The notes under the pieces were generated by a model that ran no database searches, was not told where the DNA came from, and saw nothing but the letters and a program-made list of their open reading frames with translations. From a bacterium (lineage in GTDB: Bacteria; Bdellovibrionota_B; Oligoflexia; Silvanigrellales; Silvanigrellaceae): DNA of 64,000 bases. Shown here one piece after another: positions 53,915 to 62,164 of the stretch; within the stretch, counting starts at the first letter, position 1, and each line of letters begins with the position of its first letter. The position numbers and the translations under genes are program-made. The stretch spans positions 47,782-111,781 of the forward strand of contig RGDM01000001.1 in assembly GCA_009918675.1 (NCBI GenBank), given 5' to 3'.

Positions 53915-54718
53915 TCAGAGTCCATCCTCGGGATAGCGATGAAAGGGGCCTGCGTAGAGCAATGAAACAAGTTTGCTATTGCAGACACGCTTAGAGCTGA
54001 CATTTTCCAGTTCTTCGACAAAAGGCTGCATGTCAGACGGCACGACCCCAAAACTCTTCATACAATCGAGCATCTCCGACCAGCGACGATGGCGTCCATC
54101 AGAAGCATTGATTCGCTCGCCCGGCAGCTGCGACTCCACCCAAGCCTCAGCGATTTTAACAACGTCACTTTTGTGAACGAGATTGATATACGCGCGTGAA
54201 TTTTTGACGAGTCCATTCACCAACCATTGCACGGGATCTCGAGAACCCCCATAAAGACCCGCCAAGCACAAAACAGTCGCTCCAAGGCTACGAAGTTTTT
54301 CTTCGGCCACGACTCGAGACTGAGTTGAGTCGAGCTCCGCTTTTTCATCCACCAATTCATCTGCAACTGTTGTGCGATAACAAGATGTACTGGCGAGCAC
54401 GAGAACTGGCTTAATTCGGCCAGATGAATTCCTTTGCACGAACTGAAAAAACTCAACTGCGAGTGGGATATCATCAAAGCTGCGAGCAGCGGGGAAAGTC
54501 CAAACAATGCAATCATGTGCATCGACAATTCCCCACGTTTCTCGGCGCATCAACTCGAAACAGCTCGGGTCATCGACAGTGCCCCAACCTTCTTTCCGAC
54601 CCGCCCGACTTGTCAGCTTCAGCAAATATCGACTTGAGCAGTTTTCAACAATCGCGCGTCCCACGTATCCTGCGCCCAGCACCAAAACAGATTTTCCTTG
54701 CGAAGAAACTTCTGGCAT
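53915..54718 (-). CDS. NAD(P)-binding Rossmann-fold protein (SDR/epimerase-like)
   Basis: A 267-residue cytoplasmic protein of the atypical SDR group. The dinucleotide-binding motif is VLVLGAGYVGRAIVE at the N terminus. LVLASTSCYR is the strand-5 Ser site. The usual Tyr-x3-Lys is not obvious (SRVVAEEKLRSL replaces it), and LAGLYGGSRDP resembles the GxYGPxR segment of epimerase-like proteins. The fold is clear, the reaction is not. It ends 18 bases from the convergent hydrolase and begins 37 bases from the divergent copper protein. Confidence 0.75.
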   Translation of the reverse strand: MPEVSSQGKSVLVLGAGYVGRAIVENCSSRYLLKLTSRAGRKEGWGTVDDPSCFELMRRETWGIVDAHDCIVWTFPAARSFDDIPLAVEFFQFVQRNSSGRIKPVLVLASTSCYRTTVADELVDEKAELDSTQSRVVAEEKLRSLGATVLCLAGLYGGSRDPVQWLVNGLVKNSRAYINLVHKSDVVKIAEAWVESQLPGERINASDGRHRRWSEMLDCMKSFGVVPSDMQPFVEELENVSSKRVCNSKLVSLLYAGPFHRYPEDGL

Positions 54719-54755
54719 TATTGAAGCCTTTCAACCAAACGTCACGGAGGACATC

Positions 54756-55253
54756 ATGCAACGTCGCGACTCACTCAAAATTTTGGCTGCAAGCACAGGT
54801 GCGATTATAGCCTCAAAGAATTCTCTGGCATTCGCCGCGGAAAAGAAAGGCGAAGACCACGCAAAAATGCATTCTCAACAGACTGCCACCACAGCAGCAG
54901 GTGGAAAACCGACGGGCAAGCCATCTTTTGAAGAACTCAATCACGCGGCTGCACACTGCAATCATGTCGCCCAAATGTGCGTTGGGCACTGCTTCAATCT
55001 CATTGCTCAAGGGCAGAAAAACATGCTCGAGTGCGCACAGTCAGCACTTGAAGTCTCAGCAATGGCAGAAGCGCTGAGCCGTCTTGCCGGACTCAAATCG
55101 GATTTGTCAGCGGCACAAGCCAAGGCCTGCATTGCCGCATGCGAAAAATGCATGAAATCCTGTGAACCGCATATCAATCACCATGCGCTGTGCAAATCCT
55201 GCTATGAAGCTTGCAAAGATTGCATGGCTACTTGCAAATCTTTCACGGCCTAA
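54756..55253 (+). CDS. Csp1-like copper storage protein, Tat-exported
   Basis: A 165-residue four-helix-bundle protein of the Csp/DUF326 group, which stores many Cu(I) ions on cysteines lining the bundle. It has 13 cysteines, at 68, 75, 79, 93, 125, 129, 132, 136, 146, 149, 153, 156 and 160, mostly spaced C-x3-C or C-x2-C on one helix face. Known Csp1 of methanotrophs also has 13. The N terminus has a twin-arginine signal (QRRDSLKILA, cleavage after SLAFAA), matching Tat export of Csp1. CGGAGG precedes the ATG. It overlaps pepP tail to tail by 11 bases. Copper binding is inferred from the family. Confidence 0.88.
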   Translation: MQRRDSLKILAASTGAIIASKNSLAFAAEKKGEDHAKMHSQQTATTAAGGKPTGKPSFEELNHAAAHCNHVAQMCVGHCFNLIAQGQKNMLECAQSALEVSAMAEALSRLAGLKSDLSAAQAKACIAACEKCMKSCEPHINHHALCKSCYEACKDCMATCKSFTA

Positions 55254-56595
55254 ACAAACCACGTATTTCTTGAGAGCATGTGCCAACAATGCTCTGCAAC
55301 TCGTCCACCCCCTTGACACAGGGGGTGAGATTCACGGAGCCTTGAGCAGTCACAAGAATGTTGTCTTCAATGCGAATTCCAATCCCGTGCCAGCGAGCAT
55401 CAACGTTTGCTTGGCTCGGTTGCACATACAGTCCAGGTTCAATTGTCACGCACATTCCTGGCTCGAGTGTGCGCTCGATATTCTTGATTCGATACCTTCC
55501 TACATCATGAACATCGAGCCCCAACCAATGACCAAGACTGTGCGGAAAAAAATCCTTGTGCTTCTTCTTTTCAAGAGCTTCATCAAGAGAGCATTGCAGG
55601 ATCCCGAGCTGAATGAGTCCATCGGCCAGGATACGTCCGGCGAAATCGTTGAGCTCACTCAATTTAGCTCCTGGACGAATCGATTCAATTGATTTCTGCT
55701 GCGAGAGCAGCACCAATTCGTAAAGCTCTTTCTGCTCTGATGAAAAACGCCCGGAGACCGGGAAGGTGCGAGTAATGTCGGCTGTATAAAAACTCCATTC
55801 ACAGCCAGCATCAATCAGAAGCAATTCGCCTTGCGCGATCTGACATGAATTTAAATTATAATGAAGACAACATGCGTTTGCTCCGCCAGCCACGATACTG
55901 GGATAGCCGAGCTGGGTTGAACCAGCACCGCGCATGACTGCTTCCAAAACCGCTTGCACTTGATATTCATAATCACCTGGTTGGACAAATCGCATCGCCA
56001 TTTCGTGGGCTCGCGATGCAATTGCATTAGCCACCCGCAGCGATTCAATTTCGAGTTCATCCTTAAAAAGTCGAAGCTCGTGTACAACGTCTCTAACGTT
56101 CAGAATCTCAGCACCGTTTCGACGCAATCTGCTGCCTTGCAGGAGCGGACGAAGCTGCTCGTAAAATTCTTGCTCCGGCGATGTATCCCAATAAATGGTG
56201 TCAGCGAATGCCATCCATTCCGGAATCTTCTTTTCGAATTCAGAGAGCGGCAAAACTAGGTCAAAGCCCAATGTATCGCGTGCATCAGCAACGCCGAGCA
56301 TCGGCCCGTTCCACAGCTCGCTGAAAGAATCGCGTTCGCGCACAAAAAGCACGGTGCGGTGCTGCGGATGCTGGGGAATGAAGACAGCGAGAGAAGGAGT
56401 TTCTTGGCATCCTGTCAGGTAGAGAAAGTCGCTGTCCTGTCGAAATGTTGCTCGATCACCCGCAGGCCCCAGATTTGGCTTGGCCGAAGGTAAAAAAGCT
56501 ATTCCATTCGAAATAGCATCCATGAATGCAGATCGACGTCGTTGCAACACCTCTCGGTGAGCAGCACTGAGTTGGATTCGACTCTCAGGTTTCAT
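55243..56595 (-). CDS. pepP: Xaa-Pro aminopeptidase
   Basis: A 450-residue pita-bread metallopeptidase that removes N-terminal residues before proline. The five dimetal ligands are visible in order: Asp in LLIDAGCEW, Asp in YTADITRTFPVSG, His in HSLGHWLGLDVHD, Glu in VTIEPGLYV and Glu in GIRIEDN. The N-terminal domain has TFRQDSDFLYLTG, typical of aminopeptidase P. No signal peptide is seen. Its start codon follows GGGGAG-T7, and that ribosome site can pair with an upstream ACTCCC. Confidence 0.94.
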   Translation of the reverse strand: MKPESRIQLSAAHREVLQRRRSAFMDAISNGIAFLPSAKPNLGPAGDRATFRQDSDFLYLTGCQETPSLAVFIPQHPQHRTVLFVRERDSFSELWNGPMLGVADARDTLGFDLVLPLSEFEKKIPEWMAFADTIYWDTSPEQEFYEQLRPLLQGSRLRRNGAEILNVRDVVHELRLFKDELEIESLRVANAIASRAHEMAMRFVQPGDYEYQVQAVLEAVMRGAGSTQLGYPSIVAGGANACCLHYNLNSCQIAQGELLLIDAGCEWSFYTADITRTFPVSGRFSSEQKELYELVLLSQQKSIESIRPGAKLSELNDFAGRILADGLIQLGILQCSLDEALEKKKHKDFFPHSLGHWLGLDVHDVGRYRIKNIERTLEPGMCVTIEPGLYVQPSQANVDARWHGIGIRIEDNILVTAQGSVNLTPCVKGVDELQSIVGTCSQEIRGLFRP

Positions 56596-56634
56596 AAAAA
56601 AACTCCCCGCAAACTCGTCGGTTCAAAAGGGAGT
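56596..56634 (-). promoter_or_regulatory. Hairpin covering the pepP ribosome site
   Basis: On the minus strand ACTCCC and GGGAGT pair across a 21-base loop and run into seven T that reach the pepP ATG. The GGGGAG in the right arm is also the pepP ribosome site. It could act as an intrinsic terminator for the upstream gene or as a ribosome-site-hiding element. Confidence 0.5.
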
Positions 56635-56665
56635 GCTAACAAAAAAACAAACCATCTGAAAGGCT

Positions 56666-57493
56666 TTAGAGAGCTCCTGAGCGCGATGGGCTGCCCGTGG
56701 GAGCTGCGGATGCGGGGGATTCTTTGGTCTCTTTTGCTTCTTTGTTGTCTTTGGCCGGAAGTTTCGCTCCAGACCCATTGCCAACGTCATCAGCGCCCCG
56801 CGCGGAAGAATTCACAGGTGCTTGCGCGGCTTCGTCGCTTTCAACCGGAGGCACAGCCCCGACGCTATTCGGCAGGCGTTGCATTTTGGAATTTCCGCCC
56901 GAAAATAAAGGGCGGTCGGTTTGCAGAGAAGGTTTTCCAACCTTTGGCACTTCATGTGGGAGAAGCGGCCGATAATGGCTGGACTCTTGAACTTCATAAT
57001 GGGGTGCTGAGATATGAACATTGCCATTCGAATCGATTCGAACGTTGACTCCTTCAAGCTCCTGCTCACGAACCGAACTGATATTACGGCCATTGAGATA
57101 AATCATCCGCGCTGGAAAGTCAGTGGTTAGCTCGCCTATCATGGGCTTCGAACGACGCGCAGCGAAGGTTGGCGTTAATTCCCGGGGGTTCGCTGGCTGA
57201 GCTGCAGCAAATCCACCTCGCGCTGAACGAGAGGTTGGCAATGGAATTCCACCCACCCGCTGCAGAGATTTTTGCCCACCGATTCCAAAAAAACCACCGC
57301 GATTGGTATTCAGACCTTCTGTGCTTTCATTGGCTTGAGCCTGGCGATCAGCCGAAGAGGCATCGTTTCCCAAGCCAGACTGCGCATCTTGGGCGCGTGC
57401 CTGAAGGGTTGCAAAAACCAGACAGCCCATGGAGACAATTTTTACAACCATTTGAGCACGTCTCACTGTCAAGACTTTCAACTGAATTTGCAT
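56666..57493 (-). CDS. Exported hypothetical protein, proline/serine-rich
   Basis: A 275-residue protein with a Sec signal (VVKIVSMGCLVFATLQARA). The mature protein is low complexity at both ends (GGFFGIGG, PTSRSARGG; C-terminal KDNKEAKETKESPASAAP). A conserved-looking middle part lies near residues 110-160: KPMIGELTTDFPARMIYLNG, RNISSVREQELEGVNV and RIDSNGNVHISAPHYEVQ. No known domain was recognised. GGGAG lies ahead of ATG 57493; upstream in-frame ATGs at 57511 and 57526 are possible. It is on the same strand as the FAD enzyme upstream of it. An envelope location is all that can be inferred. Confidence 0.65.
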   Translation of the reverse strand: MQIQLKVLTVRRAQMVVKIVSMGCLVFATLQARAQDAQSGLGNDASSADRQAQANESTEGLNTNRGGFFGIGGQKSLQRVGGIPLPTSRSARGGFAAAQPANPRELTPTFAARRSKPMIGELTTDFPARMIYLNGRNISSVREQELEGVNVRIDSNGNVHISAPHYEVQESSHYRPLLPHEVPKVGKPSLQTDRPLFSGGNSKMQRLPNSVGAVPPVESDEAAQAPVNSSARGADDVGNGSGAKLPAKDNKEAKETKESPASAAPTGSPSRSGAL

Positions 57494-57541
57494 GAATATA
57501 TCTCCCGACATGACCTTCTGCGTCATTATACCGCGAGAGAA

Positions 57542-58663
57542 TCAAACGGAGTCGTGCAATTTTTGCAGCACACTTTCACCAATTGAGGGTGCGAATAAAA
57601 AACCACTTTTGTGGGCACCAGCGGCAACAACAATCACGCCCTGGATATGCGGATTCTTATGATGGGATGGCTCAATTTTTTCAACAACAAGTTCTTTATG
57701 GCCGTATCCAAGCCGCATTCCCCACCTCCACTCGAACGGCAATTTTTCGCTACCGGTATTCAAATAGGAACTTATGGTTTTTACTGCAGCACGCATTTGC
57801 TCTTCAACAAGCACTTGCGAAGGCGGTTGTGGAATTTCCAGGTTGCCCGTGTTGGCGCAGCTCACTGACACCGATGAACCAAAAAGCTGTCCGCCTCCAC
57901 CGCTGAGCGTGAATTTAGGCATCACGCCCGAGGAGCAGATTTCAAGCAAAGCAAGATCTTCGGGCATCTCCCAAGCAGGCAATCCCAACCGCGCAGTACC
58001 ACCAAACGACCATCTTAGATTTCGCTGCAACGCTGCAGGAAGAACGCGGATATTCCATCGCGCAAGAATCTGCGGGGTCATCCACCCGGTGCACAAGACA
58101 AGATGATCAATATTCATGAGCTCATTCGGCCATTTTTCCAGCTCGGTCATGTCAACCGTAAGGAACTGCACTCCACGCTTGCGACACACTTGCTCAAGAA
58201 GCTCGAGCAAATGCTGTGCGGAAACCCAACCTTCTTCCTGATACTCGATGACCCGAGGGCTAACGCGATAGATTTTCTGAGGAGACAGCCCACGAATGTG
58301 AATCTCATCCGGAGATTGTAAAGCTCTTTGCCATTGCCTGTTTGCCAAATTTTCATTGGAAAAGACGTCGCGACCCACACCCAATTTATATATTTTGCTC
58401 AAATCATCTGCTTGTGGCAGTTCAATCTCGCGGCGCATATTGCGCAGCCATTCAGAATACAGATGCCGGCTCGCCAATTTAAGATCAAAATGTGTGTCGC
58501 GGGCAAAAACCTGAGATTTCGTAGATAAATTCGCTGCCGCTGAAGCAGACGCTTCAGAATAGTTCGGATGAGAAACGATATAAACCTCAAGCTCCGCTCG
58601 CCGAGAGAGTGCCTCCGCCACGCTCAATCCAAGAATTCCCTTGCCAACAACGACGATTTTCAT
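57542..58663 (-). CDS. FAD-dependent oxidoreductase (DAO family)
   Basis: A 373-residue flavoprotein of the glycine oxidase/D-amino-acid oxidase fold. The ADP-binding motif VVVGKGILGLSVAEALSRR starts at residue 4, and a C-terminal VIVVAAGAHKSGFLFAPSIG segment is the second FAD contact of DAO enzymes. The substrate pocket region (LVLCTGWMTPQIL, RWGMRLGYGHKEL) does not name a substrate. Lys in place of Ala/Gly in the GxGxxG loop (GKGILG) is tolerated in the family. Its ATG overlaps the stop of the LpxH-like gene by four bases, suggesting translational coupling. Confidence 0.8.
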   Translation of the reverse strand: MKIVVVGKGILGLSVAEALSRRAELEVYIVSHPNYSEASASAAANLSTKSQVFARDTHFDLKLASRHLYSEWLRNMRREIELPQADDLSKIYKLGVGRDVFSNENLANRQWQRALQSPDEIHIRGLSPQKIYRVSPRVIEYQEEGWVSAQHLLELLEQVCRKRGVQFLTVDMTELEKWPNELMNIDHLVLCTGWMTPQILARWNIRVLPAALQRNLRWSFGGTARLGLPAWEMPEDLALLEICSSGVMPKFTLSGGGGQLFGSSVSVSCANTGNLEIPQPPSQVLVEEQMRAAVKTISSYLNTGSEKLPFEWRWGMRLGYGHKELVVEKIEPSHHKNPHIQGVIVVAAGAHKSGFLFAPSIGESVLQKLHDSV

Positions 58664-59496
58664 GCTTGCGGCAATGATCCGGTTTGCGCCGCCGGGGCAA
58701 ACGTGAATTTTTCGGGAACCCGCTTGCTTTCAGACAACCAAATCCGCTCCAAGCGTCCGTCTGAAGCAAGCTTCATAACATTCGGCGCGGTAAACCAATC
58801 TGGGCCACTCAAAAACCGAACATCGTTAAAGTGTTCATCGAGATGAACGTGAATATGGCCAAAGACGCAGATTTTTGCGTTTGCCGTTATGTTGGGAAGC
58901 TCTGTGCGGAGGAACTGCTCAACACACATCCGCATGAATTCTCCGGAGAGTGTGCGGTATTTATCTTTTGAACGAGATAATCGCGCATAGCGAGAAAAAA
59001 TAAATGACGTGACAAAGCCCGGGACGGGGCTGAGAAGGGTTTGAAACAGGTTGGATTTAACAAGCCCTCGAAACCAAAGATAACTTGGCGGACACACTAC
59101 GTCATCGGAATGAAGAAGAATAATGTCGCCTACCGCTGGATGACTCACCTTAGCAACGAAATCACCGCACACCGTAAACGAATTTTTAATTTCCGAGCAA
59201 GGATTATGCTCAAAACCATAGTCGTGATTGCCTTCAACAAAAACAACTTTCACGCCGCGACTGAGCAATGCACTGAGTCGGGAAAAAACCTCACTCCATA
59301 AGTCATGGTAAAAGCGCTGCCGAGCATTCAAAAAATCAAACACATCGCCAAGCAGTACTAGAGTGTCGCACTCATTTAGAGTCTCGAGAAAGCGACAAAA
59401 GATTTGAGTTCTTTCGTCATTGGGCTCGCGCAAATGAATGTCGGAGACAACCACAAGGTTATTTGTTTTGCCGATATCAACAATTCGCGACGGCAT
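58660..59496 (-). CDS. LpxH-like metallophosphoesterase
   Basis: A 278-residue calcineurin-like phosphoesterase most like UDP-2,3-diacylglucosamine diphosphatase (LpxH), a lipid A synthesis enzyme. The dimetal motifs are all present: VVSDIHLREPND, LLGDVFDFLN, VEGNHDYGF, ILLHSDDV and FGHIHVHLDE. A hydrophobic segment near residues 155-175 (FQTLLSPVPGFVTSFIFS) may be the lipid-binding cap. It ends in the start of the FAD oxidoreductase and begins three bases after the preceding phosphatase. A different metallophosphoesterase subfamily is possible. Confidence 0.78.
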   Translation of the reverse strand: MPSRIVDIGKTNNLVVVSDIHLREPNDERTQIFCRFLETLNECDTLVLLGDVFDFLNARQRFYHDLWSEVFSRLSALLSRGVKVVFVEGNHDYGFEHNPCSEIKNSFTVCGDFVAKVSHPAVGDIILLHSDDVVCPPSYLWFRGLVKSNLFQTLLSPVPGFVTSFIFSRYARLSRSKDKYRTLSGEFMRMCVEQFLRTELPNITANAKICVFGHIHVHLDEHFNDVRFLSGPDWFTAPNVMKLASDGRLERIWLSESKRVPEKFTFAPAAQTGSLPQA

Positions 59497-59499
59497 ACA

Positions 59500-60474
59500 T
59501 TATTCTTTCTTTTGCGACCACATATACACTGGCTCTTTTTCACCAACTTTAAAAAACTCATAGCGTTGCTCATTTCGTGTGTAACGGCCGAGCAAAACAC
59601 CATGAGATTTTTCTGCGAACAGAGTCTTATTCGGAAGCGTCTCGACGTCATAAAGAGAGGCGCCTCCGCCCGCGGAAATAAATTGCTCAACTTGACATTG
59701 AGCTGTTGGATACTTTCCATGTAGGTGCTGCAATCCATGATCATGTCCACTGATGTAGACTGAAACACCGCTCTGGCAATAAAGCTCAGGAAGATTGAAG
59801 TGAGCCATACCTCGCAGCGAACGATATTTACCCCCGGAGAGAATGGGGTGATGTCCAATTAAAATTTTCCAAGCGGCGGTTGAAGCTTTCAGTTTTTCTA
59901 TAAGCCAGTCGACACTGCATAAGGCTGACACGCCACAGCGATCAGAGATGGTTGTATCGGCAGCACCAATCTCGACGGTGTTAGCAAACTTGAGCGAGTA
60001 ATAGCGAGCCGGCATTGTCCAACGCCCAGCCCGCGCGCGTGTGTATGCGATCTGTGCTTCTGGAAATCCTTGGTAATCGTGATTTCCGAGAATGGCATAA
60101 AACGACAATTTTTTCAGGCAATCGCCGGCATACATTTTTTCGAACCGCTCAACCCACAGAGGGTCGCGGACAGATTCCACACCCGTGAAATAAAAATTAT
60201 CTCCAAGCAGAACCACTCCCGCAGGGTCCAGTCCTGCGCATAAAGCTTCGAGTTGTTCGGCAACCTGAGTTTGATTGGAATCACCCGATCCGGTGTCGCC
60301 GACGAAAAGCAATCGCACTTCTTGCTCATCATTCATCCGGCCCATGATTTCGTGAGTGATCACCAGATGCGGCACAGATTCCCATGCCTGCCAGCTTCCC
60401 GTTGCAACTGCAGCTATAAACAATACCCACCACAACCGAGCGTTCCACAACCAGCGCAAGCGTCGTTTTGCCAT
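59500..60474 (-). CDS. Purple acid phosphatase-like membrane-anchored phosphoesterase
   Basis: A 324-residue protein. One N-terminal membrane segment (VLFIAAVATGSWQAW) follows a basic tail, and the rest is periplasmic. The metal motifs in order are LFVGDTGSGD, LLGDNFYFTGV (the GDNFY pattern of tartrate-resistant acid phosphatases), AILGNHDYQG, ILIGHHPILSGG and YISGHDHGLQHL. That set matches the PAP/TRAP group rather than LpxH. It lies three bases upstream of the LpxH-like gene, so two different phosphoesterases are expressed together. Substrate unknown. Confidence 0.85.
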   Translation of the reverse strand: MAKRRLRWLWNARLWWVLFIAAVATGSWQAWESVPHLVITHEIMGRMNDEQEVRLLFVGDTGSGDSNQTQVAEQLEALCAGLDPAGVVLLGDNFYFTGVESVRDPLWVERFEKMYAGDCLKKLSFYAILGNHDYQGFPEAQIAYTRARAGRWTMPARYYSLKFANTVEIGAADTTISDRCGVSALCSVDWLIEKLKASTAAWKILIGHHPILSGGKYRSLRGMAHFNLPELYCQSGVSVYISGHDHGLQHLHGKYPTAQCQVEQFISAGGGASLYDVETLPNKTLFAEKSHGVLLGRYTRNEQRYEFFKVGEKEPVYMWSQKKE

Positions 60475-60487
60475 GTTTTGCCTTTAC

Positions 60488-60826
60488 TTACAAAGGAGAA
60501 ACACTGCTGAGTTTCAGCAATGCATCAATGGAATCTGCTAGATGAACATCATGCTCGAGAAAGCGATTCAGTTTTTCAGTACCACATTTTTCGCAGCGAT
60601 AATGAATCATCCAACCTTTTTTTTTGTTGGCACTATAGGAAATTGGACGCAAAAGGCCGCCACAGTCCGCGGCGCGATCGCCCGGGTTAATGTCGACATG
60701 AAGACTCCACAAACAAACTGGGCAGTGATCGCGGCAGGTGGTTTCAGCTAAGGGAACAGTTCGTCCACAATTTTGGCAATCGAAAGATTCGTTGATTCGG
60801 GTAAATTTCGGAAGCTCTTGAGTCAT
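60488..60826 (-). CDS. RNHCP domain protein
   Basis: A 112-residue cytoplasmic protein of the RNHCP family, whose name comes from its core. Here it reads CRDHCPVCLWSLHVDINPGD (Arg-Asp-His-Cys-Pro), followed by RAADCGGLLRPI. Eight cysteines in CxxC-type pairs (FDCQNCGR, CRDHCPVC, YRCEKCG) indicate zinc binding. The function is unknown. It starts five bases after the ccmG stop and seems to be part of the ccm transcript. Confidence 0.85.
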   Translation of the reverse strand: MTQELPKFTRINESFDCQNCGRTVPLAETTCRDHCPVCLWSLHVDINPGDRAADCGGLLRPISYSANKKKGWMIHYRCEKCGTEKLNRFLEHDVHLADSIDALLKLSSVSPL

Positions 60827-60831
60827 AGCTC

Positions 60832-61452
60832 TCAGCCACCCGAAGTTGAAAGCGCGCGCACCTGGCCAAATCCTTCAATGGCCTGCTGTGGCGTAATCGA
60901 TGGATTCTTATCAAGCCAGTCGACGAAAGCCAAAATTGTATCTCTGTCGACATCGCCTGCCACCCTGTGACGAACGATTCCCTTGGGATCAACAAAAAAC
61001 GTTTCGGGCGTCCCGTAAACACCAAAGTCGAGTGAAATTTTTCCACTGCGGTCGGCGACCACCGGAAAGCTTAAACTGAACTCTTTTTGATAATTCAGTA
61101 TGTCGGAGACCTCGTCTTGGATATTCACGCTCACAAAATAAGGTTGCTGACCCGGCTTTGAGGCAACTTCTCGCCAGAATCGTTCAAGTTCAGGCGCTTC
61201 TTTTCGGCACACCACGCAGGTTGTGCTCCAAAAATTAATAACCACCCAACGCCCTTGAGCAACCACCTTTGACAATTCAAAATTCGAACCCTGTGCCGTG
61301 CTACCAGCGAAAGTTGGGACAACCTGCCCGACAAGCTGACTTGGAACGTAGTTTGCATCTCGCCTCAATGCATAGACCATGAGGCCAGTAAAAATCAGGA
61401 GTCCTGCGATAGCGAGATAAAGTCCAGTTTTATTTTTTTCTTTGAGCACCAT
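60832..61452 (-). CDS. ccmG: CcmG/DsbE-type thiol-disulfide oxidoreductase
   Basis: A 206-residue, membrane-anchored thioredoxin-like protein that reduces apocytochrome cysteines in the periplasm. The N-terminal anchor is LYLAIAGLLIFTGLMVYAL. The active site is WSTTCVVC (Cys79, Cys82). FGVYGTPETFFVDPKGIV gives the cis-proline and matches the CcmG GVYGxPET signature. ATG 61452 follows AGGG; the longer frame has no ribosome site. It is in line with ccmA-E, but ccmF is not between ccmE and ccmG, where it usually lies. Confidence 0.9.
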   Translation of the reverse strand: MVLKEKNKTGLYLAIAGLLIFTGLMVYALRRDANYVPSQLVGQVVPTFAGSTAQGSNFELSKVVAQGRWVVINFWSTTCVVCRKEAPELERFWREVASKPGQQPYFVSVNIQDEVSDILNYQKEFSLSFPVVADRSGKISLDFGVYGTPETFFVDPKGIVRHRVAGDVDRDTILAFVDWLDKNPSITPQQAIEGFGQVRALSTSGG

Positions 61453-61504
61453 TTTATCCCTGCGTCTGGAATGCAGAAAAGCCAATCAAGTAGATAACCC
61501 AGCT

Positions 61505-61978
61505 TTACTGTTTGTTCTCATGTTTGAGAATATCATCAACCAAGCGAGCTTCTCTCATTTTGGAGTGATCATTTTTGGTATCGTAGACTTCGCTATGCTT
61601 CACCATCAACAGATTTGCCTGAATGGTGCTGTCCACTTTCAAATCTAAATTCGACAGACGGCCCTCAACAACAACCCCCTGCCCTTCCTTAAAAAGATCA
61701 GGTGGAATTCCCTTGTAGACAACTGAAAAATCATGTCCTTTCAGGTCGCTCATTCGGAATTTTAGAACCTTGTTCATGCCATCCCAATCCTTGGTCCCAT
61801 TGAGCACAAGACCCGAAACACGAAAGGTCCGATCGACAAATTTCTGCGGCGCCGCATAAACTTCCGCCGGTGTGAAAAAAGTCACCGAGCTTTCGGGTTG
61901 AAGAGCCTTATAGACAATTGAACCAAGTGCTAATGCAATAACACTGACTGCGATCATTTGAGGTCTTGTGAACTTCAT
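61505..61978 (-). CDS. ccmE: Heme chaperone CcmE
   Basis: This protein holds heme covalently in the periplasm before it is given to apocytochromes (157 residues). The N-terminal anchor is MIAVSVIALALGSIVYKAL. The beta-barrel core is FRVSGLVLNGTKDWD, VVYKGIPPDLFKEGQGVVVE. The heme-binding histidine is His128 in VKHSEVYDT with Tyr132, the H-x3-Y pattern. It follows ccmD by 18 bases. Confidence 0.95.
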   Translation of the reverse strand: MKFTRPQMIAVSVIALALGSIVYKALQPESSVTFFTPAEVYAAPQKFVDRTFRVSGLVLNGTKDWDGMNKVLKFRMSDLKGHDFSVVYKGIPPDLFKEGQGVVVEGRLSNLDLKVDSTIQANLLMVKHSEVYDTKNDHSKMREARLVDDILKHENKQ

Positions 61979-61996
61979 ATCGTCCTCTGCTGAAAA

Positions 61997-62164
61997 CTAC
62001 ATCGTCTCTTCGGATGAAAAGCCTTCTTCATTGAGCGCCTGTCGCACACTCGCGACACGCTTCCAGGTTGCAAACGTAAATATAAGTAAAGACAAGAAAA
62101 CAATCGCGTAAGCGGCAACAACATAGAAGACCCAAGAAAGATTGCCAAATTCAGATGTATTCAT
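61997..62164 (-). CDS. ccmD: CcmD small membrane protein
   Basis: A 55-residue protein. It begins MNTSEFGNLSWVFYVVAAYA, followed by IVFLSLLIFTF, giving one membrane segment. It then has a basic patch (TWKRVASVRQAL) and an acidic tail ending in SSEETM. Small size, the position between ccmC and ccmE and the hydrophobic-then-basic layout match CcmD, which ties CcmE to the CcmABC complex. Its ATG overlaps the ccmC stop by four bases (ATGA). Confidence 0.85.
   Translation of the reverse strand: MNTSEFGNLSWVFYVVAAYAIVFLSLLIFTFATWKRVASVRQALNEEGFSSEETM

Noticed and set aside
54507..54755. Longer N terminus for the copper storage protein
   Set aside because: The Tat signal and CGGAGG site fix the start at 54756. 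The upstream part lies antisense to the SDR-like gene.
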